From: Cordylochernes scorpioides
Taxonomy: Eukaryota; Arthropoda; Arachnida; Pseudoscorpiones; Chernetidae
Length of the DNA: 64,000 bases
NCBI GenBank assembly: GCA_030710605.1
Contig: CP092863.1
Span: 60,522,500-60,586,499 of the forward strand
Reading direction: 5' to 3'
Below the pieces are notes generated by a model. The model saw only the letters and a list, made by a program, of their open reading frames with translations. It was not told the origin of the DNA and did not search any database. Both the position numbers and the translations under genes were made by a program. This document shows, piece by piece, positions 45,740 to 57,192 of the stretch. Every line of letters begins with the position of its first letter. Position 1 is the first letter of the stretch.

Positions 45740-45985
45740 TAGCTTGATTTCTCAGGAAGCCTCTGGAACCAAAATATTTTTGGTCATAGAGGTAGTCTGC
45801 ACCACACTGATGAGAGCCAGCAGCCCGAAACACGTTCGTGGTTGACTTTTCTTGATTTATCAAGAAAATAGGTTACACCAAAATATCAGGGAACAGGCTA
45901 AATCAATGTTTAGTAGATTTCTGTTCCACCAGATGGTGCTCTGCTAAAAGTTCATGCAAACGTGGTCAGGATATGCCTTTTTTTG
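45740..45985 (+). mobile_element. family K element
   Basis: cctctggaaccaaaa, ctgatgagagccagcagccc then gaaacacgttcgtgg, tgatttatcaagaaaatagg, tttctgttccaccagatggt and gtcaggatatgcc. The CTGATGA..GAAAC core lies at 45807-45831. Confidence 0.65.
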
Positions 45986-45998
45986 ATTTTAATATATA

Positions 45999-47067
45999 CA
46001 GTATAACCTCGTTAATTCGACACAGGCAAATTCGACACTCTACCTCAATTCAACCATGTTCTGATGTCCCGACCTCCGGCCTATCAAATAACAAACCGTA
46101 ATTCGACAGTATCGATAATACGACAGTTCCGATAGTTCGACCATTTTAAAATTCAAATTTCGACAGTTGAATGTGTTTTTACATACAACTTTACTGCCAA
46201 AAAGGTATTACGGCGGCGACAATCGGCGGGCGCCGATAGAATCGCGATGCGCACTTTTGGTTTCTGTTAGTTTAAGTTTCACTTTGCAGTGCCGTTGCGC
46301 AATGTCGCGAGTGTTATTATTATTTTTTTTTACGCGGGAATTTAGGCTTCGTGCGCTCATTAATAATTTTTTTTTTTTTTTTCAGCATTGAAATATTTTA
46401 GTTATTTTAAAATTTACAAATAATTTCTTTTTAAATAAATAAATCTTCATAAAATGTAGCCACAATGATTATGATAACATTTTATTTCAATATTCCATTT
46501 CCGGTGTTATTATAAAAGATTTAAACACAAAATCAATAACACCTGCAGCAGCAGTGGATGCCTTTAATACAATAAAAGCTCTTTTTTTATTTAAAAGACA
46601 TTCCAGAAGAAGAAACACATGCATGTTTTTTTTTAAATAGACCATCTGGAATACATTTTGAATAGGATTTCAGTGAAAAAGCAGACATCTATAAAGGAAT
46701 TTTAAAAAAGATCTTCATGATTCTTTTTAAATATTATTTTTAAATTTTCTTTTTATTTTCCATATTTATTTCCTTTCAACTGCTATAATCTTCAATTATA
46801 ATAAAATATTATTTGTAATTATTAATGTTTCAAAAATATGTATTATTGCCATTTTGTCCCTGATACTAAAAGTTAATCATGAAAATAAAATAAAAACTCA
46901 CAATGGTTTCAATTAATATCATTAATTTATATTACAAGGCTATTTTGAAAAAATATTATTTTAGCGAGTTAGATGATTACCTAATCATCTAACCTTAATT
47001 CAACACTTCCTTTAATTCAACCGAAAGCTCTGATCCCTTGGGGTGTTGAATTAAAGAGGTTCAACTG
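45999..47067 (+). mobile_element. Tigger/pogo element relic
   Basis: Terminal inverted repeats cagtataacctcgttaattc (left) and gaattaaagaggttcaactg (right), flanked by TA on both sides. Internal copies of attcgacag occur near the left end. Around 46540-46615 a trace of coding sequence (VDAFNTIKAL) resembles the C-terminal region of Tigger transposases. At 1069 bp it is too short to be autonomous. Confidence 0.8.
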
Positions 47068-47154
47068 TATGTACTAAGTGCAATTCTCAATCTGCAACTC
47101 CAAACTACATTATTGACTGTATTGGCTCATCTATTGATCTCTACTCATTCTCCC

Positions 47155-48195
47155 AGCAGACACCATCAACAAGCTCCACAAGCTTGATACCCTGATATGA
47201 TTGAGTGGAGATAAGAAAGAAGAAGACACATCCCCAGCAGACACCATCAACAAGCTCCACAAGCTTGATACCTTTATATGATTGAGTGGAGATAAGAAAG
47301 AAGAAGACACATCCCCAGCAGACACCATCAACAAGCTCCACAAGCTTGATACCCTGATATGACTGAGTGGAGATAAGAAAGAAGAAGACACATCCCCAGC
47401 AGACACCATCAACAAGCTCCACAAGCTTGATACCCTGATATGATTGAGTGGAGATAAGAAATAAGAAGACACATCCCCAGCAGACACCATCAACAAGCTC
47501 CACAAGCTTGATTTCTGATATGATTGAGTGGAGATAAGAAAGAAGAAGACACATCCTCATCAGACACCATCAACAAGCTCCACAAGCTTGATACCCTGAT
47601 ATGATTGAGTGGAGATAAGAAAGAAGAAGACACATCCTCATCAGACACCATCAACAAGCTCCACAAGCTTGATACCCTGATATAATTGAGTGGAGATAAG
47701 AAAGAAGAAGACACATCCCCAGCAGACACCATCAACAAGCTCCACAAGCTTGATACCCTGATATGATTGAGTGGAGATAAGAAAGAAGAAGACACATCCT
47801 CATCAGACACCATCAACAAGCTCCACAAGCTTGATACCCTGATATAATTGAGTGGAGATAAGAAAGAAGAAGACACATCCCCAGCAGACACCATCAACAA
47901 GCTCCACAAGCTTGATACCCTGATATGATTGAGTGGAGATAAGAAAGAAGAAGACACATCCTCATCAGACACCATCAACAAGCTCCACAAGCTTGATACC
48001 CTGATATGATTGAGTGGAGATAAGAAAGAAGAAGACACATCCTCATCAGACACCATCAACAAGCTCCACAAGCTTGATACCCTGATATAATTGAGTGGAG
48101 ATAAGAAAGAAGACAAATCCCCAGTAGGCACCATCAACAAGCTCCACAAGCTTGATACCCTGATATGATTGAGTAGAGATAAGAAAGAAGAAGAA
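47155..48195. repeat. tandem array, 81-bp unit, about 13 copies, from the LINE M tail
   Basis: Unit: cagacaccatcaacaagctc, cacaagcttgataccctgat, atgattgagtggagataaga, aagaagaagacacatccc. It equals the last coding codons plus 3' end of LINE family M. Two variants (ccccagcag and cctcatcag) alternate in blocks. 81 is a multiple of 3, so frames of up to 255 codons on the minus strand are artefacts. Confidence 0.93.
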
Positions 48196-48760
48196 GGTAA
48201 TAAGACTAAATCCAAATAAATAGTATGCGACAATTCGTTGTTACCAAAATCTCGCACATTATTTTAGCTATTTGGATTTAGTCTTATTATCTTATGTTTT
48301 TAAAATAGGCTAGAGTGGCAGAAATGTTATCTCTACACTCTGATAAAAAGGCGTTACTTCTATTTCATACAATCAAATCAGCTTTCCCTATCTTATTTCG
48401 CTTTCATTATATATCTCCTCCCCATGTAACACTCTACCCGTTCCTAGAAAAAAAAAGGACCACATCCAAGAAAAGATGGCTGCTATAATTAAATTGTTGA
48501 AAGAACAAAAAAGTAATTTGAAAAATAAGATGAACAAAAAGTTTCCGTCACACAATTTAATCTCTAAAATGACGTTTGACAATTTTTACTGCAAATGTTT
48601 CTTTTTACATGATAAGGCACAATTTGGATTATAGATTCACAAGGTAATAAGACCAAATCCAAATAAATAAATAGTGTGTGACGTTTCAGTAACAGCATTA
48701 TTATCTAAACGTCACACACTATTTATTTATTTGGATTTGGTCTTATTACCCTGTGTTTCT
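48195..48760. repeat. family I hairpins and family L arm
   Basis: 48195-48300 and 48640-48760 are family I inverted repeats (ggtaataagaccaaatccaa / ttggatttggtcttattacc with gtgtgacgttt). Between them a family L arm (caaatgtttctttttac) lies at 48550-48605. Confidence 0.65.
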
Positions 48761-48764
48761 TTTT

Positions 48765-49130
48765 ACAGAACAAAAAATCATAATTTATTTTAAGGAGAAA
48801 TAATGGCTATTCCCATCCTTAGGGATGAAATATGAAAGGATGAATTGTGAAGAGTAATGATGAATGCAAAAATAAAAGTGTCCTTTTTCAAATGCCATGT
48901 CATCTGCCTGATAAGTGGAATACAGTGGGTTCGATTCCCATCCCAGGATACTTTTATACTGTCTATCATTACTCTTCACAATTCATTCTTTTCATAGTTC
49001 ATCCTTAAGAATAGGAATAGTCGTTATTTCTCCTTAAAATAAATTATGATTTTTTTGTTCTGTAAAAAGAAACATTTACGGTAAAACTTGTCAAATGTCG
49101 TTCTAAAATCATAAGCTGCATTATATTGTA
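48765..49130. repeat. family L element with tRNA-like insert
   Basis: Arms aggagaaataatggctattc and agaataggaatagtcgttat. The centre at 48890-48960 carries gtgggttcgattcccatccc, a box B with acceptor-like end. Confidence 0.55.
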
Positions 49131-49337
49131 TTATAAATTTAATATCTATGATACAGTAGAACCTCCATGAGAAGAGGACACTTCACACCTTTTTGGATTG
49201 TTGGAATATTTCACAGAGTACCAATGGCTATAGATGAGCTCTCCTGTTTGAAAAGATAGGATCTCTTGTAGATAATTATTGTTTTTTTTTTTTTTTTTTT
49301 CACTTTTACTAAGTTTTTTTTTGTATCCTTGCTATCA

Positions 49338-49985
49338 ATAATTTTCTTTCTTTTCTTCACTCTATCATATTAGGGTGTCAAGTTGTGACCCTTGATGGTG
49401 TCTGTTTGACAACCACCATGACTGAGTGAGGTAGAATGTGTCTGCCTTTGTCATTAAGACTGGGAGCATTACTCAGTGGCAGGCCGACTTAGCTCCAAAA
49501 TAAATGGCTGCCTCTGACATGAGGAACAGACGCCATGTGCAGCTGCTCCTAACATGGAGTACAAATGCTGCTCATCCTGTATCCCTGGATTAGGAGCCCT
49601 TACAGGGTACTATCAGCCGGGCCAGCTAAGCCCAGGATTTTAACGAGCTTGTTACTGCTCCCCCTCCTCCTTTTTTATCCGGGCTTGGGACCGGGAAAGG
49701 TGGAGTTGCTATCAATAATAAATACTATGAATAATTGATAAAGCACAATTAGGATTATAGATTGTAGATACAAGGTAATAAGACCTAATCCAAATAATTT
49801 AATTGTGTGTGACGTTTCGGTAACAGCATTGTTACAATCATCACCTGATATTAGAGTATCAAGCCTGTAGAGCTTGTTGATGGTGTCTGCTTGGGATGAG
49901 TAGAACTCATCAATGGATGAGTCAATACAGTCAATAATGTGTTTTGGGGTTGCAGGTTGAGAATTACACTTAGTACATAGTTAGA
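49338..49985 (-). repeat. LINE family M 3' fragments, two copies
   Basis: 49338-49712 has the conserved block gggccagctaagcccagg and the tail tttctttcttttcttcactc. 49850-49985 is a second tail with gagcttgttgatggtgtctg and cagtcaataatgtgttttgg. Family I sequence (49735-49850) separates them. Confidence 0.65.
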
Positions 49986-49999
49986 AAACCTTGAAACCA

Positions 50000-50350
50000 T
50001 TAAATGCAACCGTTAAATACCCTGAAGTTTTCCATTGTACTTGGGACATCATTTAAGTCAGGGTTGGTATAGAATAGTAATGGGTACCCAGTCCTATGTA
50101 TTTATACTGTCCTAAAAGCTTATGTCCATAGTTCATTTAAAATACCCTTTCCAAGAGTCTAGCTTCAGTATCAGTTTAAAAGGAAAACTGAAAAATGCAG
50201 CGGTAGATTTAACTGGTGAAACCATAGCCATAGAGACACTAAAGCCAGTGGCAGGAAGCAGTGTGACTCTGCAAAAAGTAATCAATAACAAGCAAGTGTG
50301 AAATCAGTGGATGACCCAGCACCAAAGTAGCCAGTACAGATAGATTGTAG
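50000..50350. other. mostly unassigned, with a MITE A scrap
   Basis: 50097-50235 carries taaaagcttatgtccatagt and ccaagagtctagc of family A. The rest is unassigned. Confidence 0.35.
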
Positions 50351-50358
50351 CCAGTACA

Positions 50359-50908
50359 GATAGAACCTCCCTGTAAAAGACACCTAATTGCAGAGCCAAA
50401 GTGTCCTTTAAGGAGAAGTGTCCTCTTACCGGAGAGTTGTTAAATTGTAAAAATTGTAATTTTGCTAATGAAAACTGTCCTTTATAGAGAGGTGTCCTTA
50501 CACCAGAGAGTTGCTAAATAGTAAAAATTGTAATTTTGCTAATGAAAACTGTCCTTTATAGAGAGGCATCCTTACACCAGAGAGTTGCTAAATAGTAAAA
50601 ATGGTAATTTTGCTAATGAAAACTGTCCTTTATAGAGAGGCATCCTTACACCAGAGAGTTGCTAAATAGTAAAAATGGTAATTTTGCTAATGAAAACTGT
50701 CCTTTATAGAGAGGCATCCTTACACCAGAGAGTTGCTAAATAGTAAAAATTGTAATTTTGCTAATGAAAACTGTCCTTTATAGAGAGGCATCCTTACACC
50801 AGAGAGTTGCTAAATAGTAAAAATTGTAATTTTGCTAATGAAAACTGTCCTTTATAGAGAGGTGTCCTCTAGCGAGAGTATCCTCACATGGAGGTAGTTC
50901 TACAATAT
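50359..50908. mobile_element. MITE family C expanded to 6 internal 74-bp units
   Basis: Outer ends gatagaacctccctgtaaaa and catggaggtagttctac are inverted. The 74-bp unit (ccagagagttgctaaatagt, taattttgctaatgaaaact, gtcctttatagagagg) is repeated six times at 50426-50868. The single-unit copies at 51311 and 61356 show the ancestral form. Confidence 0.85.
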
Positions 50909-51168
50909 CTAGAATGTCTACAGTTCTCCTGACACTGACCATATGGCCAGCTGACCTTGGCATCATCTCCATCATAAAATAACTGCTGCCACTCAGCATC
51001 TCAATAATGTACAAAACTTTTATGTTGAGCAGTTCAATATTTCCTAAAATATGTTTACAATTCTTCTCTATAAAACTGTATGTGAGGGTTTGACCAATTT
51101 ATTCAATAGGATATGCTTAATATTTAATAACTTGTACATCAAATCACTAATCTACAGACAGATGGCAC

Positions 51169-51298
51169 ACTTGTAAGTGCAAATGTCGAACTTCTTTTCA
51201 CATGTGTAGATATGCCGTGAACTTACAGTAAAAGCAGTCTCTAACTTCTACTCACTATGTTTATCATGGCCTCTGCTATGTGTAATAGGGATAATAAT
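51169..51298 (+). repeat. SINE tail fragment
   Basis: ttgtaagtgcaaatgtcgaa, cttacagtaaaagcagtc and aatagggataataa match the 3' half of the tRNA-derived SINE. Confidence 0.6.
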
Positions 51299-51310
51299 TT
51301 TTAAAAATCA

Positions 51311-51482
51311 CAAGTATAATAGAACCTCCCTGTAAAAGACAACACCTAATTGCAGAGTCAAAGTGTCCTTTAGGGAGTGGTGTCCTCTTACCGGAGAGTT
51401 GCAAAATAGTAAAAATGGTAATTTTGACAATGAAAATTGTGCTTTGTAGAGAGGTGTCCCCTAAAGGGAGGTTTTACTGTAT
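51311..51482. mobile_element. MITE family C, single unit
   Basis: tagaacctccctgtaaaaga and aaagggaggttttactgta are inverted ends; one copy of the inner unit. Confidence 0.75.
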
Positions 51483-51587
51483 ATTCAGCCATCTGGTGAT
51501 TGGCCTACTGACTGGATACACATTTGTACACAAAATAGAGAGGTAGATGACCCTGCCTACTGACAATCAGGTAGGGATGAAAACATG

Positions 51588-51880
51588 TTTTTTTTTTGCT
51601 TATCCCCAGTACATGTGGTACATGCCATGATAATTTTGGTGGGTAGAAGTAGATGACTGCTTTTACTGTAAGTGCACCACATGTCTAAACATGTGAAAAG
51701 CAGTTCGACTTTGCACTTACAAATGTGCCAGAGCTCCGTTTGGTTACTTGCACTCGCTAGTGGGGTTGGACTTTTGCAAGAATCGGGGGCCATTGAACTT
51801 TTTTTTTTTTATCAGAAAAAAAAGTACCCAATGCGGTCTCGAAAACCAATGGTGGTTTAGACCACCCTTCGACCTCCTAG
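51588..51880 (-). mobile_element. tRNA-derived SINE, degraded head
   Basis: The tail and body match other copies. The box B region is deleted (accaatgcggtctcgaaaac), so it could not be transcribed by polymerase III. Confidence 0.8.
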
Positions 51881-52019
51881 GAAAGATGTTGTTTTGAAAT
51901 GTGAGACATTATCAACTTGAGAAGTTATCTCATGTTCCCTGAGTGTAGGAGTAAACTTCCCTCACTCTGCCATATTCCTAATGGCAGAGTTGGGGAATTT
52001 CATCTGAATTACCCCAAAG

Positions 52020-52240
52020 ATGCCCTAAAGGATGCTCCAAAGACCAGCTTTTTTTGGCTGTTGAGGTACAGCTTTCACCACGGTGATGAGTGCCAACAGC
52101 CCAAAACGCATATGTGGTTAACTTTTATTGATTAATCAAGAAAGGGTATTTGGCCAATTCTGGAATAATTAATGATCAATGATTAGTTGATATTTATTCC
52201 GATAGAAGGTGCAAGCCATCAGTAACGTTTAATTGCATGG
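52020..52240 (+). repeat. family K element, diverged
   Basis: cggtgatgagtgccaacagc, attgattaatcaagaaaggg and gttgatatttattccga follow the order of 45740-45985 with many changes; the GAAAC of the core has become AAAAC. Confidence 0.5.
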
Positions 52241-52450
52241 TATCCTCACTGCCACATTTCTCATGAAGCAAAGCAGTACTAATGAATTTCATTTGAATGA
52301 GCAAGGGATTGGTCTTAATTCAACACTGATTTTTATCTAACTAAGCCATATACAGTATCTCCACATATACATAAACCTAGTATTTTAAATAGAATTTATT
52401 TTCTTGGAACCTAAAATAGGTTCGTTATAGGGGTATTTCACTATTTTAAT

Positions 52451-52773
52451 GGGGGTCAGTGGAAGGCTGGTTAAACCGTTTGGTTTTCGACCACTACGAC
52501 TCGGGTTCGATTCCCGCATTAGACACTTTTTTTCTGTTTAAAAAAAAAAAAAAAAAAAAAAATGCTCCAATGGCCCCTGATTCTTGCAAAAGTCCAAACC
52601 CACCAGCGAGTGCAAGTAACCAAACGGGGCTCTGGCACATTTGTAAGTGCAAAGTCGAACTGCTTTTCACATGTGTAGACATGTGGTGCGCTTACAGTAA
52701 AAAGCAGTCGCTAACTATCCACCATGATTATCATGGCCTGTACCACGTGTACTAGGGATAAGCAAAAAAAAAA
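52451..52773 (+). mobile_element. tRNA-derived SINE, full-length, 11-bp target duplication
   Basis: actattttaat at 52440-52450 and 52774-52784 flanks it. Box B is gggttcgattccc and the tail is agggataagc plus poly(A). Near 52533 the linker is a run of about 23 A. Confidence 0.92.
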
Positions 52774-52794
52774 ACTATTTTAATAATGGCAAAG

Positions 52795-54450
52795 TTTGTT
52801 ATTCAACTATAAATACAAAGCGCGATGTCCCGCCAAGGACACTGGCGCCCAAAGGAAAAGCAATACAAGAGAGAGAGAATCTATTTATATATCCAAAACA
52901 TATGCACAAAGGCATTTACCATATTCTTGAAATTGGTTTCAAACAAGCATACTATATACATAGGTAATTTAATTTAAACACACATCAAAATAAAGAAAAA
53001 ATCATATATACAGCACATACAGTTACAATTATACCTAACACTTGAGATTATTTAAAAACTTTGATATAAATTTACAAAATCTATTGAAAGATTGCTGGAT
53101 ATCAGTTCTCTTGGATCGGTACAGAGAATACCGTTACTGAGTCTGTAGTCTTGAAATGCTGCGCACTTAAGTAAAAGATGAATAGAATCTTGAATGCCGC
53201 ATCCACAAAAACAGCCCGGATCCTCCGATGCGCAAATTCTTTCCAGAAAACTCCCGAAATTACCATGGTTGGTTACAAATTGTGTGTTGTGGAAATTAGG
53301 GCGAAAATAATTTGGAATACCCCGGTTGAAAAAACTTGTAAATGTCTCGTTTGTATTATTCAGTAAGAGCGACATTCTTTCGTCTATATAGGATTTAATT
53401 ATAAAGGGAATATCGATGTTGTATTTTTGCTTATCCTCGAACGATAAATTATTCAAGTCATATTTCATATTTTTTGCTTCAATGTAATCTGCAATCAATG
53501 GAGTTTTGGCCAAACAGTGAACACGATTGTACGAAGTTGTCTTATAAGCTTGTATACTCCATAGTAATATCTGATATTGCATTGAGTTTAATTTTTGTGT
53601 TGATTTTTTATTTAAAAATTTGAACCATATTTCTGAACCGTATGTTAAAGTTGATCTGAATAAAGATTTATACAATGTAATTATTTTTTGGGAGCTCAAA
53701 CCCCAAGATTTACTGCAAAGAGAGAATAGAAAATTTTTTATTCTTTGAGTTCTGCTCACTATTTCCTCTATATGAAAAGCAAAATTAAATTTGTTTTTTT
53801 CTTCTATGATTTGCAATTGTTATTCCTAAAATTTTTATTTTTGTACTGGTGAAATTAATCCACTTTTAAATTTAACTGGGATCTTCTCTTTATTATGCAA
53901 ATATAAAATGTTTGTTTTTTCCCCGAACTGATTTCTAATTTATTCTTAATACACCATAATTCAATAGTATTTAATGCTTCCTCTATAACTATTTTTAGTG
54001 ATGTTAGATCTTTATTCCAGCATATTACCGATATATCATCCGCATAACAAATCAACTCACAATTGGGCACCTGAAAATTCATCAGCAAATCATTCAATAA
54101 AATTGTCCATAGAAGTGGAGAAAGCGGACCGCCCTGAGGACACCCCTTAGTAATTGGCTTTAAAGTTGTTAAATTGTCGTAACTGAAAGAAATGATCCTG
54201 GAGTTTAAATATGATTGTAGAATTTTGATCAATTTTTCCGGTAAATTGTCTGAGTCTATTCTTTTGATGATCGCTGGCCACCAGGCATTATCAAAAGCCC
54301 CCCGAGATATCTATTGTAACTAGTGCAGACAGTTCTTTTTGCTTATGCTCCATTAATACCTCGATTATAGTATTCAAAGCAGTGATAGTTGACTTAGACT
54401 TGATAAATCCGTGCTGCCTCAAGCTTAACAGATTGTTTTGAATATAAAAT
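52795..54450 (-). pseudogene. 5'-truncated LINE (Jockey/R1 group), reverse transcriptase and tail
   Basis: Minus strand. RT motifs in order: QHGFIKSKSTITAL (near 54400), DISG.F with a frameshift in a run of G at about 54300, KGCPQGGPLSPLLW, and the catalytic CYADDISV near 54040. A second shift near 53820-53860 leads to the thumb and tail (53052-53816): LYKSLFRSTLTYGSEIWF and the knuckle CFCGCG..SIHLLLKC. No RNase H domain is seen. The 3' end at about 52795-52850 contains gcgcgatgtcccgccaagga. Dead. Confidence 0.88.
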
Positions 54451-54640
54451 TAATATATTTTGTTATAACGATGGTATTTTCAATGGAAGGTAATTGCCTT
54501 AGGTTCGTTATAAGGGAAGGTTTGCTATATCCAGGGTTCGTATTAGCAGAGTTTTACTGTTTATATGTTGAATTTAGCTAAAGAGAGGAATATGCTGAGA
54601 GATAGAATAATTTGAGAAAGAAATACTTGACTCTTGAAGA
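54450..54640. repeat. pogo-type MITE scrap
   Basis: taggttcgttataagggaag and gttcgtattagcagagtttt resemble the sequence at 52420-52440 (ataggttcgttataggggta); the LINE and a SINE appear to have landed in this element. Confidence 0.4.
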
Positions 54641-55225
54641 AGAAAATAAAGGACCTATTTACATATTTACAAAATGTTTTGAGCCGACCAAAGTAAAACA
54701 ACAACAATGAGTTTATATAGGGAAAGCCGCGACATCTGACTTTTGACTTTACAGAGTAGTTTGTTCTAGAAAATATAATTCAAAATGAAATAAAAATTTT
54801 TTGTACAACATGTATGTTATAAATAAAAAAGATAAGATTTTCTGCTTGAATTTAGATCATGAGTATGTTACGATTATTATATATATATATATTTGTTGCT
54901 TGATTTTGGTATCCATGAGTATCATTATGATATTGTTCTGCAGTCTTGGTTATAATAAAATAGTTTTGAATCAGAGATTTCTTTATTTGAGCTAAGGAAT
55001 ATATATGAAGAACATAATTTGATAAAAGCACTGCCTGGCTTAAGGCGTAAGAATAAAAAATGAAAACCTATTTACATATTGTACAAAATATTTGAGCCGG
55101 CCATTGGGATAAAACAACAATGAGTTTTTATAGGGGAAGAGTGACCTCTGGCGGTCGATTTAGCAGAGTATTTGAATCTATGAAATCATAATTTAAAATA
55201 AAATAATACTTTTATATAACATATA
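54640..55225 (-). repeat. pair of family R LTR-like repeats
   Basis: 54640-54790 and 55020-55225 share aaaacctatttacatat, gagccgg/gagccgac, aacaacaatgagttttta and ccgcgacatctgac/gtgacctctggcgg. With 27421-27660 they make three copies. Two direct copies about 230 bp apart could be LTRs of a tiny element. Confidence 0.45.
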
Positions 55226-55249
55226 TACTTTATTCTATCTAACCGTTCA

Positions 55250-55502
55250 CTATATAGACTAGGAATACAGGATGAGCAGTGTTTGTACTCCATGTTAGGA
55301 ACGGTTGCACATGGCCTCTGTTCCTCATGTCAGAGGCGGCCATTTCTTTTGGAGCTAAGTCGGGCCTGCCACTGAGTAGTGCTCCCAGTCTTAATGACAA
55401 AGGCATTTTACTTCACACAGTTATGATGGTTGTCAAGTCTCAAGTTTTACAAGCTTGATACCCTAATATGATTGAGTGGAGATAAGAAAGAAGAGAAGAA
55501 GA
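55250..55502 (+). repeat. LINE family M 3' fragment
   Basis: gactaggaatacaggatgag to tgattgagtggagataagaa and agaagagaagaaga. Internal deletion between the upstream block and the tail. Confidence 0.7.
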
Positions 55503-55819
55503 CTATATATATATCTTCAAAAGTTTTAAAAATTTTATTTCTTATCTTTAAACTTGAAATCTACTTATCTTTCTTTTATGAAACATTTCCACAAAAGAGT
55601 TAACACTTATCTAGAAAGAGATAACCTACTTTGAGATTATGTCACTTTGTATATCTTACCTGTAGTACTGTGAATTTTCGTGTTTACACAAGTATTATTG
55701 TCTCTGTCTACAAACCTTTGGTGACAGATTATATCACAATCATTACCTCTCTCATAGATTATTCTATCTCCAGCAGGATTTACATGCTTGGGGGTTACTG
55801 TTAATTTACTTAGATTCAC

Positions 55820-56215
55820 ACACACACAAAAACACAAGGTAATAAGACCAAATCCAAATAAATAAATAGTGTGTGATGTTTCGGTAACAGTGTTAAACAC
55901 AAGATAATAAGACCAAATCCAAATAAATAAATAGTGTGTGATGTTTCGGTAACAGCGTTGTTACCATCTTCAGACAAAAGTACTGAATGAGAAATTTTAC
56001 CACAGCATGTTTTAAATAGTTACTGTTATGTATAACAGTCATTCAGTGTATAAGTCATTCAGTACTTTTGTCTGAATTTTACCACAGGATGTTTTAAATA
56101 GTTACTGTTATCAAGTGTGTAAACAAGATAGCAGATAAGAAGAAGATAGTTTTCTGAGAAACACAGAATATTATTCTTAGAATTAAAAGTGTGGGAAAAA
56201 AATTACCTTATGTTT
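55820..56215. repeat. family I repeats, two copies
   Basis: acacaaggtaataagaccaa recurs at 55833 and, as acacaagataataagaccaa, at 55896, each followed by aataaatagtgtgtgatgtt and tcggtaacag. The second continues into gttgttaccatcttcagac and the longer body shared with 4847-4975. Confidence 0.7.
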
Positions 56216-56334
56216 ATAATCTATAATCCAAATTGTGCCGTATCATTACTTAGATAAAAAAAAAGAACACAGTAATAAGACCAAATCTAAATAAATAGTA
56301 TGTGACATTTTAATACTTCAAAATTTTTCAGGAA

Positions 56335-56586
56335 AAGCATGTTAAAATCATCAGTAAGGAGGATACAGTATGCCATCTTTGCAAAGAACAAATAGAAATT
56401 TAAATATCTCATTACATCTTTGAGTGCCAGTATATTAGTGAAGAAAGAGAGATGTTCTTCTCAAATGTAAACGACAGCCAACTTACCTCAGTACAAAGTA
56501 CCAGCGCCATATCAAGTCGAATGGTTGTTCTGTCCCTATATAACTTTTACAAAGCAGTAAGCAGGAAAAAGAACTTAGAATCATAG
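56335..56586 (+). pseudogene. LINE ORF2 C-terminal fragment
   Basis: ISKEDTVCHLCKEQIEI, an in-frame stop, then SHYIFECQYISEEREMF and, at the end, SRKKNLES before TAG. The C..C..H..C arrangement is the LINE zinc tail. Different family from 53 kb. Confidence 0.65.
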
Positions 56587-56604
56587 TTTTCTCCTCCACT
56601 GTAT

Positions 56605-56970
56605 CTTCCTTCTTCTTTCTTATCTCCACTCAATCATATTAGGGTATCAAGTTGTGACCCTTGATGGTGTCTGTTTTACAACCATCATGACTGGGTGAAG
56701 TAGAATGCCTTTGTCATTAAGACTGGGAGCACTACTCAGTGGCAGGCCGACTTAGCTCCAAAAGCAATGGCCGCCTCTGACATGAGGAACAGACGCCATG
56801 TGCAGCTGCTCCTAACATGGAGTACAAACGCTGCTCATTCTGTATCTCTGGATCAGGAGCCCTTACAGGGTACTATCAGCCGGGCCAGCTGAGCCCAAGT
56901 TTTTTAGTGAGCTTGTTACTGCTCCCCCTCCTCCTTTTTAATCCGAGCTTGGGACAGGCAAAGGTGGAGT
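56605..56970 (-). repeat. LINE family M 3' fragment
   Basis: Starts (minus-strand tail) cttcttctttcttatctcca and includes cagccgggccagctgagccc and gggcttggga-type block at the other end. Confidence 0.75.
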
Positions 56971-57192
56971 TTCTCCACTGTATGATGGTGATTGATCATG
57001 ATCATGATTTTTACCATCATCATCCTTTTGTCTGATGATGGTAACAATGCTGTTATGTCAAATTGGTAATTTGCTGGAGCTAAAGGCTGAAAAAATCCTG
57101 AGGGAATTTTTGTTGTGCATATACAACTCTGGCAAAGGTGACATGTCTTTACGTAGTTGGAGACATCTTTTAGCATAGAGAGCCAATAATAT

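Noticed and set aside
45597-45845. 82-aa plus-strand protein in myosin intron 1
   Set aside because: Its second half is family K repeat sequence; no coding support.
47490-48257. 255-aa protein on the minus strand
   Set aside because: It is a read-through of the 81-bp satellite, antisense to the LINE tail it came from.
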